From: Rhodoferax sp.
Lineage (GTDB): Bacteria; Pseudomonadota; Gammaproteobacteria; Burkholderiales; Burkholderiaceae_C
DNA: 64,000 bases
Direction: 5' to 3'
NCBI RefSeq assembly: GCF_028715765.1
Contig: NZ_JAQURE010000004.1
Span: forward strand, 62,001-126,000
The position numbers were made by a program, and so were the translations under genes. Shown one piece after another: positions 61,926-64,000 of the stretch; the stretch's first letter is position 1, and the number at the start of each line of letters is the position of its first letter. The notes beneath the pieces are model-generated. The model was not told where the DNA came from. It saw nothing but the letters and a program-made list of their open reading frames with translations, and did not search any database.

Positions 61926-62983
61926 TGCCTATGAAGGGTGCTTTTTGGCATGGCAAGCGCGTATTGGTCACTGGCCACACAGGATTCAAAGGGGCTTGGC
62001 TGGCTTTGTGGTTGCAAAAGCTGGGTGCAGAGGTGATGGGTGTGGCGCTACCACCCAGCACCGAACCCAGCTTGTATGCGCTACTTTCCAAGCAGCCTTG
62101 GATCAACAGTCAGATGTGCGACATCAGAGATGCACAAACGTTGATCCAATGCGTTCAGGCGTTGCGTCCAGAAATTGTGTTTCATTTGGCTGCGCAAGCG
62201 CTGGTGCGTCCTAGCTATCAAAACCCCTTGGAAACCTTTTCCACCAATGTGATGGGCACTGCAAACGTGCTTGAAGCTGTCAAGGGCACGGATTCGGTGC
62301 GTGTGGTTGTTGCAGTGACCACCGACAAGGTTTATCAAAACCGGGAGTGGTACTACCCCTACCGGGAAGACGATGCACTGGGCGGACACGACCCTTACAG
62401 TGCCAGCAAAGCTGCTTGCGAGATTGTTATTGCCAGTTACCGTGCTTCATTTTTTGAAGCATCTGGTGTGGCATTGGCAAGCGCCAGAGCCGGTAATGTG
62501 ATGGGTGGCGGTGACTGGTCGACCGACCGTTTGTTGCCCGATGCCGTTCGCGCCTGGCAAGCCAAACAACCCTTGGTCATTCGCAATCCGCTAGCCACAC
62601 GCCCTTGGCAACATGTGCTGGAGCCCTTGGCTGGCTATTTGAGCTTGGCAGAAAAATTGTGGGTGCAACCTGATTTGGCTGGCGCTTACAACTTTGGACC
62701 TGCACCCAGCGAGGCAGCGACCGTCAAAAAAGTCATCGAATTGGCCTCTAGGCCTTATGAATACTGCGTAACTCGCTATGAAATATGTAATTCAAATCTT
62801 CATGAGGCAAATTGGTTGGCATTAGAAACAGCCAAATCCAATGCGACCCTTGGCATCCATCCACGTTGGTCACTCGCAGACTCGGTATTGAAAACCATGT
62901 CTTGGTATCGGGCGCAACATGAAGGCGCAGATGCACGCAAACTGTGCATGGCAGACATTGAGCAATTTGAGGCGCAGGCATGA
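61925..62983 (+). CDS. rfbG: CDP-glucose 4,6-dehydratase
   Basis: This 352-residue short-chain dehydrogenase converts CDP-glucose to CDP-4-keto-6-deoxyglucose. The NAD site VTGHTGFKGAWLALWLQ is near residue 15. VTTDKVYQNREW holds the catalytic Thr/Asp/Lys region, YSASKAACE the Tyr158/Lys162 pair, and ARAGNVMGGGDWSTDRLLPD the substrate part. A dispersed repeat copy is translated in frame near residues 272-290. The stop overlaps the epimerase gene (ATGA). Confidence 0.94.
   Translation: MPMKGAFWHGKRVLVTGHTGFKGAWLALWLQKLGAEVMGVALPPSTEPSLYALLSKQPWINSQMCDIRDAQTLIQCVQALRPEIVFHLAAQALVRPSYQNPLETFSTNVMGTANVLEAVKGTDSVRVVVAVTTDKVYQNREWYYPYREDDALGGHDPYSASKAACEIVIASYRASFFEASGVALASARAGNVMGGGDWSTDRLLPDAVRAWQAKQPLVIRNPLATRPWQHVLEPLAGYLSLAEKLWVQPDLAGAYNFGPAPSEAATVKKVIELASRPYEYCVTRYEICNSNLHEANWLALETAKSNATLGIHPRWSLADSVLKTMSWYRAQHEGADARKLCMADIEQFEAQA
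62738..62795 (+). repeat. Dispersed repeat copy inside rfbG
   Basis: GAATTGGCCTCTAGGCCTTA, TGAATACTGCGTAACTCGC and TATGAAATATG follow the same order as the reference copy. It is in frame and encodes ELASRPYEYCVTRYEIC in the C-terminal part of the dehydratase. Confidence 0.75.
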
Positions 62984-63540
62984 CTCGTTTTGAAATCCAA
63001 GAGCTGCCATTGGCTGGACTGAAGTTGATCAAACGCCAGCAGCTGGGTGATGCGCGAGGGCATTTTTCACGCTTGTTTTGTAGTCAAGAGTTGGCTCATG
63101 CGGGCTGGACTGTGCCGATTGCTCAGATCAATCACAGTGTGACAGCGAAGTGCGGCACAGTACGTGGCATGCACTTTCAAAAACCACCGCATACTGAAAT
63201 CAAATTGGTGACTTGTTTGCGCGGTTCGGTGTGGGATGTGGCTGTGGATGTGCGAGCTGAGTCTGCCACATTTTTGCATTGGCATGCGCAGTGTTTAACT
63301 GCAGAAAATTTGTACTCCATGCTGATTCCAGAAGGATTTGCGCACGGTTTCCAAACCCTGTCTGATGACTGTGAATTGATCTATCTGCACTCTAAGCCCT
63401 ACGTCACAGAGGCGGAGTCAGCATTGAATGCTTTTGATGGTTTGCTATGCATTGATTGGCCACTGAGCGTAACTGTCCGCTCCGAACGTGACACAGCCCA
63501 CCCCTGGCTGGATGACGGCTTTAAAGGAGTCATTTTGTGA
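62980..63540 (+). CDS. RmlC-like dTDP-4-dehydrorhamnose 3,5-epimerase family protein
   Basis: This 186-residue cupin of the RmlC family has DARGHFSRLFCSQEL, INHSVTAKCGTVRGMHFQKPPHTEIKLV with the catalytic His, VWDVAVDVRAES, and LIPEGFAHGFQTLSDDCELIYLHSKPY. It probably epimerises the CDP-4-keto-6-deoxyhexose made by the previous gene, rather than a dTDP sugar. It is tightly packed in the operon. Confidence 0.88.
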   Translation: MTRFEIQELPLAGLKLIKRQQLGDARGHFSRLFCSQELAHAGWTVPIAQINHSVTAKCGTVRGMHFQKPPHTEIKLVTCLRGSVWDVAVDVRAESATFLHWHAQCLTAENLYSMLIPEGFAHGFQTLSDDCELIYLHSKPYVTEAESALNAFDGLLCIDWPLSVTVRSERDTAHPWLDDGFKGVIL

Positions 63541-64000
63541 AATGTAGACATTGCAATGCGCCTTTGACGCATAAGTTTTTGGACTTGGGCTTTGCCCCCC
63601 CATCCAATGCTTATCTGAGTCGTTCTGAACTGACTGCGCCGGAAAAACATTACCCACTTGTCGTGATGGTTTGTGACCATTGTTGGTTGGTTCAAACCCA
63701 AGATTACGCTGCTGCATCAGAGCTGTTTGACAGTAAATATGCATATTTCTCCAGCACCTCATCAGGGTGGTTAGCACATGCAGCTCAATATGTGGAGTCA
63801 ATCACTAAAAAACTGTCATTGGGTTCTAACAGCTTGGTCATTGAAGTCGCCTCAAATGATGGCTATTTGCTCAAAAACTTTATCGCTGCAAATATTCCCT
63901 GTCTTGGCATTGAACCCACTGACAGCACTGCCGATGCTGCTGAACGTATAGGAATACCTGTCATAAGGGAATTTTTTGGTGAACAGTTGGGGGATAAATT
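63537..64000 (+). CDS. SAM-dependent sugar C-methyltransferase, N-terminal part
   Basis: This gene is cut by the window end. A GTG start overlapping the epimerase stop (GTGA) has AAAGGAG eight bases upstream. The visible 154 residues open with a zinc-ribbon pattern, CRHC near residue 3 and CDHC about 43 residues later. A SAM-binding motif LVIEVASNDGYLLKNF follows. This is the layout of NDP-hexose C-3 methyltransferases (TylCIII type), pointing to a branched-chain deoxysugar. Confidence 0.83.
   Translation, partial: MKCRHCNAPLTHKFLDLGFAPPSNAYLSRSELTAPEKHYPLVVMVCDHCWLVQTQDYAAASELFDSKYAYFSSTSSGWLAHAAQYVESITKKLSLGSNSLVIEVASNDGYLLKNFIAANIPCLGIEPTDSTADAAERIGIPVIREFFGEQLGDK

Overview
This window looks like a chromosomal segment of a flagellated betaproteobacterium of the order Burkholderiales, most likely family Comamonadaceae (near Rhodoferax, Polaromonas or Limnohabitans). 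The evidence is the moderately high G+C content, the gene content and protein wording, the mutase / meaB / carboxylase propionate cluster, and a dispersed AGCGCTAGAGGCC-type repeat that I associate with that family. The genus is an inference. No rRNA, prophage, insertion sequence or CRISPR array is visible.

Layout. (1) 1-9.6 kb: purine use. xdhA and the start of xdhB lie divergently from a LysR regulator, which is translationally coupled to a BMP-type nucleoside ABC importer (ATPase, two permeases, lipoprotein). A queuosine-precursor transporter and guanine deaminase follow. (2) 9.7-16.1 kb: housekeeping genes dcd, a RhlE-like helicase, apaH, a CBS-domain membrane protein, an ElyC/YdcF-like protein, aat, and tRNA-Pro and tRNA-Arg. 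(3) 16.1-25.9 kb: propionyl-CoA to succinyl-CoA pathway (GntR regulator, methylmalonyl-CoA mutase, MeaB, propionyl-CoA carboxylase beta and alpha, epimerase-like VOC protein), interrupted by two toxin-antitoxin pairs. (4) 25.9-37.7 kb: accessory metabolism. It holds PhzF-like, aminotransferase, racemase, LysE exporter and MocR genes, a flavocytochrome-c-like pair, and a three-gene PLP decarboxylase / TPR-ATP-grasp / PLP enzyme cassette of unknown product. (5) 37.7-60.8 kb: a large flagellar and chemotaxis block (flaG, flgL-flgB, flgA-flgM-flgN, fliA, a degenerate flhG, flhF, flhA, flhB, cheZ, cheY, motB, motA, flhC, flhD). (6) 61.1-64 kb: a CDP-deoxyhexose surface-sugar operon, cut by the window end.

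Working together. The purine genes form an uptake-to-urate route. The propionate genes encode carboxylation, epimerisation and B12-dependent isomerisation of propionyl-CoA. The flagellar block contains its own regulators: FlhDC, sigma-28 (FliA), anti-sigma FlgM and the placement GTPase FlhF. Sigma-28-like promoters can be read upstream of flgM, flaG and, less perfectly, motA.

Most unusual signals. A short dispersed repeat occurs many times, including in frame inside proteins; it encodes most of the FlgH signal peptide and supplies or abuts several stop codons. The FlhG homologue keeps its FlhF-activating N-terminus but has lost the P-loop. The flavocytochrome subunit lacks two of its three signature cysteines. 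A hairpin covers the flhB Shine-Dalgarno sequence. A palindromic REP-like element sits in frame inside an aminotransferase. The PLP / ATP-grasp cassette is the best candidate for an undescribed pathway.
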